The translations under genes and the position numbers were made by a program. This document shows, in pieces, positions 33,961 to 48,900 of a DNA stretch of 64,000 bases (positions within the stretch are counted from its first letter, which is position 1; every line of letters begins with the position of its first letter). Under the pieces are notes generated by a model, which was not told the origin of the DNA, made no database searches, and saw only the letters and a program-made list of their open reading frames with translations. Origin of the DNA: Trichopria drosophilae. Its lineage: Eukaryota; Arthropoda; Insecta; Hymenoptera; Diapriidae. The stretch lies in assembly GCA_030407085.1 (NCBI GenBank), contig CM059587.1, positions 102,605,001 through 102,669,000 on the forward strand, written 5' to 3'.

Positions 33961-36900
33961 TTCGTTTTTCGGGTTCGATTGCATTCCTTGAATACACCGG
34001 AAGTCCTACCAGCAATAAAAAATGGGAGAGGTGCATAGAATAGGAGCCAGAGCGATTTTACGGAAAATCAAAAATCGGCTGTAGAATTTTTTCCGAGTTG
34101 TTTTTTTCGATTTTCAGGGATCATTACATTCCGCTAGTAAACCGGAAGTCCTACCAGCAACAAAAAATGGGAGAGCCGCATAGAATAGGAGCCAGAGCAA
34201 TTTTACGGAAAATCGAAAATCGGCTGTAGAATTTTTTCCGAGTTGTTTTTTTTTCGATTTTCAGGGACCATTACATTCCTTTAATAAACCGGAAGTCCTA
34301 CCAGCAGCAAAAAATGGGAGAGCCGCATAGAATAGGAGCTAGAGCGATTTTACGGAAAATCGTAAATCAGCTGTAGAATTTTTCCCGAGTTGTTTTTTTT
34401 CGATGTTCAGGGTCCATTACATTCTGTTAGTAAACCGGAAGTCCTAGCAGCAGCAAAAAATAGGAGAGCCGCATAGAATAGGAGCCAGAGCGATTTTACG
34501 GAAAATCGAAAATCGGCTGTAGAATTTTTTCCGAGTTGTTTTTTTTCGATTTTCAGGGACCATTACATTCCGCTAGTAAACCGGAAGTCCTACCAGCAGC
34601 AAAAAATGGGAGAGCCGCATAGAATAGGAGCCAGAGCGATTTTACGGAAAATCGAAAATCGGCTGTAGAATTTTTTCCGAGTTGTTTTTTTTCGATTTTC
34701 AGGGACCATTACATTCCTTTAATAAACCGGAAGTCCTACCAGCAGCAAAAAATGGGAGAGCCGCATAGAATAGGAGCTAGAGCGATTTTACGGAAAATCG
34801 AAAATCGGCTGTAGAATTTTTTCCGAGTTGTTTTTTTTCGATTTTCAGGGACCATTACATTCCTTTAATAAACCGGAAGTCCTACCAGCAGCAAAAAATG
34901 GGAGAGCCGCATAGACTAGGAGCTAGAGCGATTTTACGGAAAATCGAAAATCGGCTGTAGAATTTTTTCCGAGTTGTTTTTTTCGATTTTCAGGGACCAT
35001 TACATTCCTTTAATAAACCGGAAGTCCTACCAGCAGCAAAAAATGGGAGAGCCGCATAGAATAGGAGCCAGAGCGATTTTACGGAAAATCGAAAATCGGC
35101 TGTAGAATTTTTTCCGAGTTGTTTTTTTCGATTTTCAGGGATCATTACATTCCTTTAATAAACCGGAAGTCCTACCAGCAGCAAAAAATGGGAGAGCCGC
35201 ATAGAATAGGAGCCAGAGCGATTTAACGGAAAATCGAAAATCGGCTGTAGAATTTTTTCCGAGTTGTTTTTTTTCGATTTTCAGGGACCATTACATTCCT
35301 TTAATAAACCGGAAGTCCTACCAGCAGCAAAAAATGGGAGAGCCGCATAGAATAGGAGCTAGAGCGATTTTACGGAAAATCGTAAATCAGCTGTAGAATT
35401 TTTTCCGAGTTGTTTTTTTTCGATGTTCAGGGACCATTACATTCCTTTAATAAACCGGAAGTCCTACCAGCAGCAAAAAATGGGAGAGCCGCATAGAATA
35501 GGAGCCAGAGCGATTTTACGGAAAATCGAAAATCGGCTGTAGAATTTTTTCCGAGTTGTTTTTTTTCGATTTTCAGGGACCATTACATTCCTTTAATAAA
35601 CCGGAAGTCCTACCAGCAGCAAAAAATGGGAGAGCCGCATAGAATAGGAGCCAGAGCGATTTAACGGAAAATCGAAAATCGGTTGTAGAATTTTTTCCGA
35701 GTTGTTTTTTTTCGATGTTCAGGGACCATTACATTCCTTTAATAAACCGGAAGTCCTACCAGCAACAAAAAATGGGAGAGCCGCAAAGAATAGGAGCTAG
35801 AGCGATTTTACGGAAAATCGTAAATCAGCTGTAGAATTTTTTCCGAGTTGTTTTTTTTCGTTGTTCTGAGTCCATTACATTCCTTTAATAAACCGGAAGT
35901 CCTACCAGCAACAAAAAATGGGAGAGCCGCATAGACTAGGAGCTAGAGCTAGAATTTTTTCCGAGTTGTTTTTTTTATATCTTCAGGGTCCATTACATTC
36001 CTTTAATAAACCGGAAGTCCTACCAGCAGCAAAAAATGGGAGAGGCGCATAGAATAGGAGCTAGAGCGATTTTACGGAAAATCGTAAATCAGCTGTAGAA
36101 TTTTTTCCGAGTTGTTTTTTTTCGATGTTCAGGGTCCATTACATTCTGTTAGTAAACCGGAAGTCCTACCAGCAGCAAAAAATGGGAGAGCCGCATAGAA
36201 TAGGAGCCAGAGCGATTTTACGGAAAATCGAAAATCGGCTGTAGAATTTTTTCCGAGTTGTTTTTTTTCGATTTTCAGGGACCATTACATTCCTTTAATA
36301 AACCGGAAGTCCTACCAGCAGCAAAAAATGGGAGAGGCGCATAGAATAGGAGCCAGAGCGATTTTACGGAAAATCGAAAATCGGCTGTAGAATTTTTTCC
36401 GAGTTGTTTTTTTTCGATTTTCAGGGACCATTACATTCCTTTAATAAACCGGAAGTCCTACCAGCAGCAAAAAATGGGAGAGCCGCATAGAATAGGAGCC
36501 AGAGCGATTTTACGGAAAATCGAAAATCGGCTGTAGAATTTTTTCCGAGTTGTTTTTTTCGATTTTCAGGGACCATTACATTCCTTTAATAAACCGGAAG
36601 TCCTACCAGCAGCAAAAAATGGGAGAGCCGCATAGAATAGGAGCCAGAGCGATTTTACGGAAAATCGAAAATCGGCTGTAGAATTTTTTCCGAGTTGTTT
36701 TTTTTCGATTTTCAGGGACCATTACATTCCTTTATTAAACCGGAAGTCCTACCAGCAGCAAAAAATGGGAGAGCCGCATAGAATAGGAGCCAGAGCGATT
36801 TTACGGAAAATCGAAAATCGGCTGTAGAATTTTTTCCGAGTTGTTTTTTTTCGATTTTCAGGGACCATTACATTCCTTTAATAAACCGGAAGTCCTACCA

Positions 36901-39900
36901 GCAGCAAAAAATGGGAGAGCCGCATAGAATAGGAGCCAGAGCGATTTTACGGAAAATCGAAAATCGGCTGTAGAATTTTTTCCGAGTTGTTTTTTTTCGA
37001 TTTTCAGGGTCCATTACATTCCTTTAATAAACCGGAAGTCCTACCAGCAGCAAAAAATGGGAGAGGTGCATAGAATAGGAGCCAGAGCGATTTTACGGAA
37101 AATCGAAAATCGGCTGTAGAATTTTTTCCGAGTTGTTTTTTTTCGATTTTCAGGGTCCATTACATTCCTTTAATAAACCGGAAGTCCTACCAGCAGCAAA
37201 AAATGGGAGAGCCGCATAGAATAGGAGCCAGAGCGATTTTACGGAAAATCGAAAATCGGCTGTAGAATTTTTTCCGAGTTGTTTTTTTTCGATTTTCAGG
37301 GTCCATTACATTCCTTTAATAAACCGGAAGTCCTACCAGCAGCAAAAAATGGGAGAGCCGCATAGAATAGGAGCCAGAGCGATTTTACGGAAAATCGAAA
37401 ATCGGCTGTAGAATTTTTTCCGAGTTGTTTTTTTTCGATTTTCAGGGACCATTACATTCCTTTAATAAACCGGAAGTCCTACCAGCAGCAAAAAATGGGA
37501 GAGGCGCATAGAATAGGAGCCAGAGCTATTTTACGGAAAATCGAAAATCGGCTGTAGAATTTTTTCCGAGTTGTTTTTTTTCGATTTTCAGGGACCATTA
37601 CATTCCTTTAATAAACCGGAAGTCCTACCAGCAGCAAAAAATGGGAGAGCCGCATAGAATAGGAGCCAGAGCGATTTTACGGAAAATCGAAAATAGGCTG
37701 TAGAATTTTTTCCGAGTTGTTTTTTTTCGATTTTCAGGGACCATTACATTCCTTTAATAAACCGGAAGTCCTACCAGCAGCAAAAAATGGGAGAGCCGCA
37801 TAGAATAGGAGCCAGAGCGATTTTACGGAAAATCGAAAATAGGCTGTAGAATTTTTTCCGAGTTGTTTTTTTTCGATTTTCAGGGACCATTACATTCCTT
37901 TAATAAACCGGAAGTCCTACCAGCAGCAAAAAATGGGAGAGCCGCATAGAATAGGAGCCAGAGCGATTTTACGGAAAATCGAAAATCGGCTGTAGAATTT
38001 TTTCCGAGTTGTTTTTTTTCGATTTTCAGGGACCATTACATTCCTTTAATAAACCGGAAGTCCTACCAGCAGCAAAAAATGGGAGAGCCGCATAGAATAG
38101 GAGCCAGAGCGATTTTACGGAAAATCGAAAATCGGTTGTAGAATTTTTTCCGAGTTGTTTTTTTTCGATTTTCAGGGACCATTACATTCCTTTAATAAAC
38201 CGGAAGTCCTACCAGCAGCAAAAAATGGGAGAGCCGCATAGAATAGGAGCCAGAGCGATTTTACGGAAAATCGAAAATCGGTTGTAGAATTTTTTCCGAG
38301 TTGTTTTTTTTCGATGTTCAGGGCCCATTACATTCCTCTAATAAACCGGAAGTCCTACCAGCAGCAAAAAATGGGAGAGGCGCATAGAATAGGAGCCAGA
38401 GCGATTTTACGGAAAATCGAAAATCGGCTGTAGAATTTTTTCCGAGTTGTTTTTTTTCGATGTTCAGGGACCATTACATTCCTTTAATAAACCGGAAGTC
38501 CTACCAGCAGCAAAAAATGGGAGAGGCGCATAGAATAGGAGCCAGAGCGATTTTACGGAAAATCGAAAATCGGCTGTAGAATTTTTTCCGAGTTGTTTTT
38601 TTTCGATTTTCAGGGACCATTACATTCCTTTAATAAACCGGAAGTCCTACCAGCAGCAAAAAATGGGAGAGCCGCATAGAATAGGAGCCAGAGCGATTTT
38701 ACGGAAAATCGAAAATCGGCTGTAGAATTTTTTCCGAGTTGTTTTTTTTCGATTTTCAGGGACCATTACATTCCTTTAATAAACCGGAAGTCCTACCAGC
38801 AGCAAAAAATGGGAGAGCCGCATAGAATAGGAGCCAGAGCGATTTTACGGAAAATCGAAAATCGGCTGTAGAATTTTTTCCGAGTTGTTTTTTTTCGATT
38901 TTCAGGGACCATTACATTCCTTTAATAAACCGGAAGTCCTACCAGCAGCAAAAAATGGGAGAGCCGCATAGAATAGGAGCCAGAGCGATTTAACGGAAAA
39001 TCGAAAATCGGCTGTAGAATTTTTTCCGAGTTGTTTTTTTTCGATTTTCAGGGACCATTACATTCCTTTAATAAACCGGAAGTCCTACCAGCAGCAAAAA
39101 ATGGGAGAGCCGCATAGAATAGGAGCCAGAGCGATTTTACGGAAAATCGAAAATCGGCTGTAGAATTTTTTCCGAGTTGTTTTTTTTCGATGTTCAGGGA
39201 CCATTACATTCCTTTAATAAACCGGAAGTCCTACCAGCAGCAAAAAATGGGAGAGGCGCATAGAATAGGAGCCAGAGCGATTTTACGGAAAATCGAAAAT
39301 CGGCTGTAGAATTTTTTCCGAGTTGTTTTTTTTCGATGTTCAGGGACCATTACATTCCTTTAATAAACCGGAAGTCCTACCAGCAGCAAAAAATGGGAGA
39401 GCCGCATAGAATAGGAGCCAGAGCGATTTTACGGAAAATCGAAAATCGGCTGTAGAATTTTTTCCGAGTTGTTTTTTTTCGATTTTCAGGGACCATTACA
39501 TTCCTTTAATAAACCGGAAGTCCTGCCAGCAGCAAAAAATGGGAGAGGCGCATAGAATAGGAGCCAGAGCGATTTTACGGAAAATCGAAAATCGGCTGTA
39601 GAATTTTTTCCGAGTTGTTTTTTTTCGATTTTCAGGGACCATTACATTCCTTTAATAAACCGGAAGTCCTACCAGCAGCAAAAAATGGGAGAGGCGCATA
39701 GAATAGGAGCCAGAGCGATTTAACGGAAAATAGAAAATCGGCTGTAGAATTTTTTCCGAGTTGTTTTTTTTCGATTTTCAGGGACCATTACATTCCTTTA
39801 ATAAACCGGAAGTCCTACCAGCAGCAAAAAATGGGAGAGGCGCATAGAATAGGAGCTAGAGCGATTTAACGGAAAATCGAAAATCAGCTGTAGAATTTTT

Positions 39901-42900
39901 TCCGAGTTGTTTTTTTTCGATTTTCAGGGACCATTACATTCCTTTAATAAACCGGAAGTCCTACCAGCAGCAAAAAATGGGAGAGCCGCATAGAATAGGA
40001 GCCAGAGCTATTTTACGGAAAATCGAAAATCGGCTGTAGAATTTTTTCCGAGTTGTTTTTTTCGATTTTCAGGGACCATTACATTCCTTTAATAAACCGG
40101 AAGTCCTGCCAGCAGCAAAAAATGGGAGAGGCGCATAGAATAGGAGCCAGAGCTATTTTACGGAAAATCGAAAATCGGTTGTAGAATTTTTTCCGAGTTG
40201 TTTTTTTTCGATTTTCAGGGACCATTACATTCCTTTAATAAACCGGAAGTCCTGCCAGCAGCAAAAAATGGGAGAGGCGCATAGAATAGGAGCCAGAGCT
40301 ATTTTACGGAAAATCGAAAATCGGCTGTAGAATTTTTTCCGAGTTGTTTTTTTCGATTTTCAGGGACCATTACATTCCTTTAATAAACCGGAAGTCCTAC
40401 CAGCAGCAAAAAATGGGAGAGGCGCATAGAATAGGAGCCAGAGCGATTTTACGGAAAATCGAAAATCGGCTGTAGAATTTTTTCCGAGTTGTTTTTTTTC
40501 GATTTTCAGGGACCATTACATTCCTTTAATAAACCGGAAGTCCTACCAGCAGCAAAAAATGGGAGAGGCGCATAGAATAGGAGCCAGAGCGATTTTACGG
40601 AAAATCGAAAATCGGCTGTAGAATTTTTTCCGAGTTGTTTTTTTTCGATTTTCAGGGACCATTACATTCCTTTAATAAACCGGAAGTCCTACCAGCAGCA
40701 AAAAATGGGAGAGCCGCATAGAATAGGAGCCAGAGCGATTTTACGGAAAATCGAAAATAGGCTGTAGAATTTTTTCCGAGTTGTTTTTTTTCGATGTTCA
40801 GGGACCATTACATTCCTTTAATAAACCGGAAGTCCTGCCAGCAGCAAAAAATGGGAGAGGCGCATAGAATAGGAGCCAGAGCTATTTTACGGAAAATCGA
40901 AAATCGGCTGTAGAATTTTTTCCGAGTTGTTTTTTTTCGATTTTCAGGGACCATTACATTCCTTTAATAAACCGGAAGTCCTACCAGCAGCAAAAAATGG
41001 GAGAGCCGCATAGAATAGGAGCCAGAGCGATTTAACGGAAAATCGAAAATCGGCTGTAGAATTTTTTCCGAGTTGTTTTTTTTCGATTTTCAGGGACCAT
41101 TACATTCCTTTAATAAACCGGAAGTCCTACCAGCAGCAAAAAATGGGAGAGCCGCATAGAATAGGAGCCAGAGCGATTTTACGGAAAATCGAAAATCGGC
41201 TGTAGAATTTTTTCCGAGTTGTTTTTTTTCGATTTTCAGGGACCATTACATTCCTTTAATAAACCGGAAGTCCTACCAGCAGCAAAAAATGGGAGAGCCG
41301 CATAGAATAGGAGCCAGAGCGATTTTACGGAAAATCGAAAATCGGTTGTAGAATTTTTTCCGAGTTGTTTTTTTTCGATGTTCAGGGACCATTACATTCC
41401 TTTAATAAACCGGAAGTCCTACCAGCAGCAAAAAATGGGAGAGGCGCATAGAATAGGAGCCAGAGCTATTTTACGGAAAATCGAAAATCGGCTGTAGAAT
41501 TTTTTCCGAGTTGTTTTTTTTCGATGTTCATGGACCATTACATTCCTTTAATAAACCGGAAGTCCTACCAGCAGCAAAAAATGGGAGAGGCGCATAGAAT
41601 AGGAGCCAGAGCGATTTTACGGAAAATCGAAAATCGGCTGTAGAATTTTTTCCGAGTTGTTTTTTTTCGATGTTCAGGGACCATTACATTCCTTTAATAA
41701 ACCGGAAGTCCTACCAGCAGCAAAAAATGGGAGAGCCGCATAGAATAGGAGCCAGAGCGATTTTACGGAAAATCGAAAATCGGCTGTAGAATTTTTTCCG
41801 AGTTGTTTTTTTCGATTTTCAGGGACCATTATATTCCTTTAATAAACCGGAAGTCCTACCAGCACCAAAAAATGGGAGAGGCGCATAGAATAGGAGCCAG
41901 AGCGATTTTACGGAAAATCGAAAATCGGCTGTAGAATTTTTTCCGAGTTGTTTTTTTTCGATTTTCAGGGACCATTATATTCCTTTAATAAACCGGAAGT
42001 CCTACCAGCAGCAAAAAATGGGAGAGCCGCATAGAATAGGAGCCAGAGCGATTTTACGGAAAATCGAAAATCGGCTGTAGAATTTTTTCCGAGTTGTTTT
42101 TTTTCGATTTTCAGGGACCATTACATTCCTTTAATAAACCGGAAGTCCTACCAGCAGCAAAAAATGGGAGAGCCGCATAGAATAGGAGCCAGAGCGATTT
42201 TACGGAAAATCGAAAATCGGCTGTAGAATTTTTTCCGAGTTGTTTTTTTTCGATTTTCAGGGACCATTACATTCCTTTAATAAACCGGAAGTCCTACCAG
42301 CAGCAAAAAATGGGAGAGCCGCATAGAATAGGAGCCAGAGCGATTTTACGGAAAATCGAAAATCGGCTGTAGAATTTTTTCCGAGTTGTTTTTTTTCGAT
42401 GTTCAGGGACCATTACATTCCTTTAATAAACCGGAAGTCCTACCAGCAGCAAAAAATGGGAGAGGCGCATAGAATAGGAGCCAGAGCGATTTTACGGAAA
42501 ATCGAAAATCGGCTGTAGAATTTTTTCCGAGTTGTTTTTTTTCGATGTTCAGGGACCATTACATTCCTTTAATAAACCGGAAGTCCTACCAGCAGCAAAA
42601 AATGGGAGAGCCGCATAGACTAGGAGCTAGAGCGATTTTACGGAAAATCGAAAATCGGCTGACGAATTTTTTCCGAGTTGTTTTTTTTCGTTTTTCAGGG
42701 ACCATTACATTCTGTTAGTAAACCGGAAGTCCTACCAGCAGCAAAAAATGGGAGAGCCGCATAGAATAGGAGCCAGAGCGATTTAACGGAAAATCGAAAA
42801 TCGGCTGTAGAATTTTTTCCGAGTTGTTTTTTTTTCGATTTTCAGGGACCATTACATTCCTTTAATAAACCGGAAGTCCTACCAGCAGCAAAAAATGGGA

Positions 42901-45900
42901 GAGGCGCATAGAATAGGAGCCAGAGCGATTTAACGGAAAATCGAAAATCGGCTGTAGAATTTTTTCCGAGTTGTTTTTTTTCGATGTTCAGGGACCATTA
43001 CATTCCTTTAATAAACCGGAAGTCCTACCAGCAGCAAAAAATGGGAGAGGCGCATAGAATAGGAGCCAGAGCGATTTTACGGAAAATCGAAAATCGGCTG
43101 TAGAATTTTTTCCGAGTTGTTTTTTTTCGATTTTCAGGGACCATTACATTCCTTTAATAAACCGGAAGTCCTACCAGCAGCAAAAAATGGGAGAGCCGCA
43201 TAGAATAGGAGCCAGAGCGATTTTACGGAAAATCGAAAATCGGTTGTAGAATTTTTTCCGAGTTGTTTTTTTTCGATGTTCAGGGACCATTACATTCCTT
43301 TAATAAACCGGAAGTCCTACCAGCAGCAAAAAATGGGAGAGCCGCATAGAATAGGAGCCAGAGCGATTTTACGGAAAATCGTAAATCGGCTGTAGAATTT
43401 TTTCCGAGTTGTTTTTTTTCGATGTTCAGGAACCATTACATTCCTTTAATAAACCGGAAGTCCTACCAGCAGCAAAAAATGGGAGAGCCGCATAGAATAG
43501 GAGCCAGAGCGATTTTACGGAAAATCGAAAATCGGCTGTAGAATTTTTTCCGAGTTGTTTTTTTTCGATTTTCAGGGACCATTACATTCCTTTAATAAAC
43601 CGGAAGTCCTGCTAGCAGCAAAAAATGGGAGAGGCGCATAGAATAGGAGCCAGAGCTATTTTACGAAAAATCGTAAATCAGCTGTAGAATTTTTTCCGAG
43701 TTGGTTTTTTTCGGTTTTCAGGGACCCTTACATTTCGTTAGTAAACCGGAAGTCCTACCAGTAGTAAAAAATGGAAGAGCCGCATAGAATAGGAGCCAGA
43801 GCGATTTTACGGAAAATCGAAAATCGGCTGTAGAATTTTTTCCGAGTTGTTTTTTTTCGTTGTTCAGGGTCCATTACATTCTTTTAATAAACCGGAAGTC
43901 CTACCAGCAGCAAAAAATGGGAGAGGCGCATAGAATAGGAGCCAGAGCGATTTTACGGAAAATCGGAAATCGGCTGTTGAATTTTTTCCGAGTTGTTTTT
44001 TTTCGATGTTCAGGGACAACTACATTCCCTAGTAAACCGGAAGTCCTACCAGCAACAAAAAATGGGAGAGCCGCATAGAATTTTTTCCGGGTTGTTTTTT
44101 TTTCATTGTTCAGGGTCCATTACATTCCTTCAATAATCCGGAAGTCCTGCCAGCAGCAAAAAATGGGAGAGATTCACAGAATAGGAGCCAGAGCGATTTT
44201 ACGGAAAATCGTAAATCAGCTGTAGAATTTTTTCCGAGTTGTTTTTTTTCGATGTTCAGGGTCCATTACATTCCGGTAGCAAACCGGAAGACCTACCGGC
44301 AGCAAAAAATGGGAGAGGCGCATAGAATAGGAGCCAGAGCTATTTTACGGAAAATCGAAAATCGGCTGTAGAATTTTTTCCGAGTTGTTTTTTTTCGATG
44401 TTCAGGGTCCATTACATTCCTTTAATAAACCGGAAGTCCTACCAGCAGCAAAAAATGGGAGAGGCGCATAGAATAGGAGCCAGAGCGATTTTACGGAAAA
44501 TCGAAAATCGGCTGTAGAATTTTTTCCGAGTTGTTTTTTTTCGATTTTCAGGGACCATTACATTCCTTTAATAAACCGGAAGTCCTACCAGCAGCAAAAA
44601 ATGGGAGAGCCGCATAGAATAGGAGCCAGAGCGATTTTACGGAAAATCGAAAATAGGCTGTAGAATTTTTTCCGAGTTGTTTTTTTTCGATTTTCAGGGA
44701 CCATTACATTCCTTTAATAAACCGGAAGTCCTACCAGCAGCAAAAAATGGGAGAGCCGCATAGAATAGGAGCCAGAGCGATTTAACGGAAAATCGAAAAT
44801 CGGCTGTAGAATTTTTTCCGAGTTGTTTTTTTTCGATTTTCAGGGACCATTACATTCCTTTAATAAACCGGAAGTCCTACCAGCAGCAAAAAATGGGAGA
44901 GCCGCATAGAATAGGAGCCAGAGCGATTTTACGGAAAATCGAAAATCGGCTGTAGAATTTTTTCCGAGTTGTTTTTTTTCGATTTTCAGGGACCATTACA
45001 TTCCTTTAATAAACCGGAAGTCCTACCAGCAGCAAAAAATGGGAGAGCCGCATAGAATAGGAGCCAGAGCGATTTTACGGAAAATCGAAAATCGGCTGTA
45101 GAATTTTTTCCGAGTTGTTTTTTTTCGATGTTCAGGGACCATTACATTCCGCTAGTAAACCGGAAGTCCTACCAGCAACAAAAAATGGGAGAGCCGCATA
45201 GAATAGGAGCCAGAGCGATTTTACGGAAAATCGAAAATCGGCTGTAGAATTTTTTCCGAGTTGTTTTTTTTCGATTTTCAGGGTCCATTACATTCCTTTA
45301 ATAAACCGAAAGTCCTACCAGCAGCAAAAAAAGGGAGAGCCGCATAGAATAGGAGCCAGAGCGATTTTACGGAAAATCGATAATCGGCTGTAGAATTTTT
45401 TCCGAGTTGTTTTTTTTCGATTTTCAGGGACCATTACATTCCTTTATTAAACCGGAAGTCCTACCAGCAGCAAAAAATGGGAGAGCCGCATAGAATAGGA
45501 GCCAGAGCGATTTTACGGAAAATCGATAATCGGCTGTAGAATTTTCTCCGAGTTGGTTTTTTTCGATGTTCAGGGACCATTACATTCCGCTAGTAAACCG
45601 GAAGTCCTACCAGCAACAAAAAATAGGAGAGCCGCATAGAATAGGAGCCAGAGCGATTTTACGGAAAATCGAAAATCGGCTGTAGAATTTTTTCCGAGTT
45701 GTTTTTTTACGATTTTCAGGGACCATTACATTCCGCTAGTGAACCGGAGGTCCCAGCAACCTACAAAAATGGGAGAGCCGCATAGAATAGGATCTAGAGC
45801 GATTTTACGGAAAATCGATAATCGGCTGTAGAATTTTTTCCGAGTTGTTTTTTTTCGATTTTCAGGGACCATTACATTCCTTTATTAAACCGGAAGTCCT

Positions 45901-48900
45901 ACCAGCAACAAAAAATGGGAGAGCCGCATAGAATAGGAGCCAGAGCGATTTTACGGAAAATCGAAAATCGGCTGTAGAATTTTTTCCGAGTTGTTTTTTT
46001 TCGATTTTCAGGGTCCATTACATTCCTTTAATAAACCGAAAGTCCTACCAGCAGCAAAAAAAGGGAGAGCCGCATAGAATAGGAGCCAGAGCGATTTTAC
46101 GGAAAATCGATAATCGGCTGTAGAATTTTTTCCGAGTTGTTTTTTTTCGATTTTCAGGGACCATTACATTCCTTTATTAAACCGGAAGTCCTACCAGCAG
46201 CAAAACATGGGAGAGGCGCATAGAATAGGAGCCAGAGCGATTTTACGGAAAATCAAAAATCGGCTGTAGAATTTTTTCCGAGTTGTTTTTTTTCGATGTT
46301 CAGGGACCATTACATTCCGCTAGTAAACCGGAAGTCCTACCAGCAACAAAAAATGGGAGAGCCGCATAGAATAGGAGCCAGAGCGATTTTACGGAAAATC
46401 GAAAATCGGCTGTAGAATTTTTTCCGAGTTGTTTTTTTTCGATTTTCAGGGACCATTACATTCCTTTAATAAACCGGAAGTCCTACCAGCAGCAAAAAAT
46501 GGGAGAGCCGCATAGACTAGGAGCTAGAGCGATTTTACGGAAAATCGAAAATCGGCTGTAGAATTTTTTCCGAGTTGTTTTTTTTCGATTTTCAGGGTCC
46601 ATTACATTCCTTTAATAAACCGGAAGTCCTACCAGCAGCAAAACATGGGAGAGGCGCATAGAATAGGAGCCAGAGAGATTTTACGGAAAATCAAAAATCG
46701 GCTGTAGAATTTTTTCCGAGTTGTTTTTTTTCGATGTTCAGGGACCATTACATTCCGCTAGTAAACTGGAAGTCCTACCAGCAACAAAAAATGGGAGAGC
46801 CGCCTAGAATAGGAGCCAGATCGATTTTACGGAACATCGAAATTCGGCTGTAGAATTTTTTCCGAGTTGTTTTTTTTCGATTTTCAGGGTCCATTACATT
46901 CCTTCAATAAACCGAAAGTCCTACCAGCAGCAAAAAAAGGGAGAGCCGCATAGAATAGGAGCCAGAGCGATTTTACGGAAAATCGATAATCGGCTGTAGA
47001 ATTTTTTCCGAGTTGTTTTTTTTCGGAGCTCAGGGTCCATTACATTCCTTTAATAAACCGAAAGTCCTACCAGCAGCAAAAAAAGGGAGAGCCGCATAGA
47101 ATAGGAGCCAGAGCGATTTTACGGAAAATCGAAAATCGGCTGTAGAATTTTTTCCGAGTTGTTTTTTTTCGATTTACAGGGTCCATTACATTCCTTTAAT
47201 AAACCGAAAGTCCTACCAGCAGCAAAAAAAGGGAGAGCCGCATAGAATAGGAGCCAGAGCGATTTTACGGAAAATCGATAATCGGCTGTAGAATTTTTTC
47301 CGAGTTGTTTTTTTTCGATTTTCAGGGACCATTACATTCCTTTATTAAACCGGAAGTCCTACCAGCGGCAAAAAATGGGAGAGCCGCATAGAATAGGAGC
47401 CAGAGCGATTTTACGGAAAATCGATAATCGGCTGTAGAATTTTTTCCGAGTTGTTTTTTTCGATTTTCAGGGACCATTACATTCCTTTAATAAACCGGAA
47501 GTCCTACCAGCAGCGAAAAATGGGAGAGCCGCATAGACTAGGAGCTAGAGCGATTTTACGGAAAATCGTAAATCAGATGTAGAATTTTTTCCGAGTTGTT
47601 TTTTTTCGATTTTCAGGGTCCATTACATTCCTTTAATAAACCGGAAGTCCTACCAGCAGCAAAAAATGGGAGAGCCGCATAGAATAGGAGCCAGAGCTAT
47701 TTTACGGAAAATCGAAAATCGGCTGTAGAATTTTTTCCCAGTTGTTTTTTTCGATTTTCAGGGACCATTATATTCCTTTAATAAACCGGAAGTCCTACCA
47801 GCAGCAAAAAATGGGAGAGCCGCATAGACTAGGAGCTAGAGCGATTTTACGGAAAATCGTAAATCAGCTGTAGAATTTTTTCCGAGTTGTTTTTTTTCGA
47901 TGTTCATGGACCATTACATTCCTTTAATAAACCGGAAGTCCTACCAGCAGCAGAAAATGGGAGAGCCGCATAGAATAGGAGCCAGAGCGATTTTACGGAA
48001 AATCGAAAATCGGCTGTAGAATTTTTTCCGAGTTGTTTTTTTCGATTTTCAGGGACCATTACATTCCTTTAATAAACCGGAAGTACTACCAGCAGCAAAA
48101 AATGGGAGAGCCGCATAGAATAGGAGCCAGAGCGATTTTACGGAAAATCGAAAATCGGTTGTCTATTTTTTTCTGAGTTGTTTTTTTTTCGATTTTCAGG
48201 GTCCATTACATTCCTTTAATAAACCGGAAGTCCTACCAGCAGCAAAAAATGGGAGAGGCGCATAGAATAGGAGCCAGAGCGATTTTACGGAAAATCAAAA
48301 ATCGGCTGTAGAATTTTCTCCGAGTTGTTTTTTTTCGATTTTCAGGGTCCATTACATTCCTTTAATAAACCGAAAGTCCTACCAGCAGCAAAAAAAGGGA
48401 GAGCCGCATAGAATAGGAGCCAGAGCGATTTTACGGAAAATCGATAATCGGCTGTAGAATTTTTTCCGAGTTGTTTTTTTTTCGATTTTCAGGGACCATT
48501 ACATTCCTTTATTAAACCGGAAGTCCTACCAGCAGCAAAAAATGGGAGAGCCGCATAGAATAGGAGCCAGAGCGATTTTACGGAAAATCGATAATCGGCT
48601 GTAGAATTTTCTCCGAGTTGGTTTTTTTCGATGTTCAGGGACCATTACATTCCCCTAGTAAACCGGAAGTCCTACCAGCAACAAAAAATAGGAGAGCCGC
48701 ATAGAATAGGAGCCAGAGCGATTTTACGGAAAATCGAAAATCGGCTGTAGAATTTTTTCCGAGTTGTTTTTTTACGATTTTCAGGGTCCATTACATTCCG
48801 CTAGTAAACCGGAAGTCCTACCAGCAGCAAAAAAAGGGAGAGCCGCATAGAATAGGAGCCAGAGCGATTTTACGGAAAATCGATAATCGGCTGTAGAATT

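Noticed and set aside
34727..34872. CENP-B box in the satellite monomer
   Set aside because: The closest match (TTTCGATTTTCAGGGA) lacks required bases of the NTTCGNNNNANNCGGGN pattern.
43860..44078. Open frame inside the satellite
   Set aside because: It is a translation of one and a half variant monomers.
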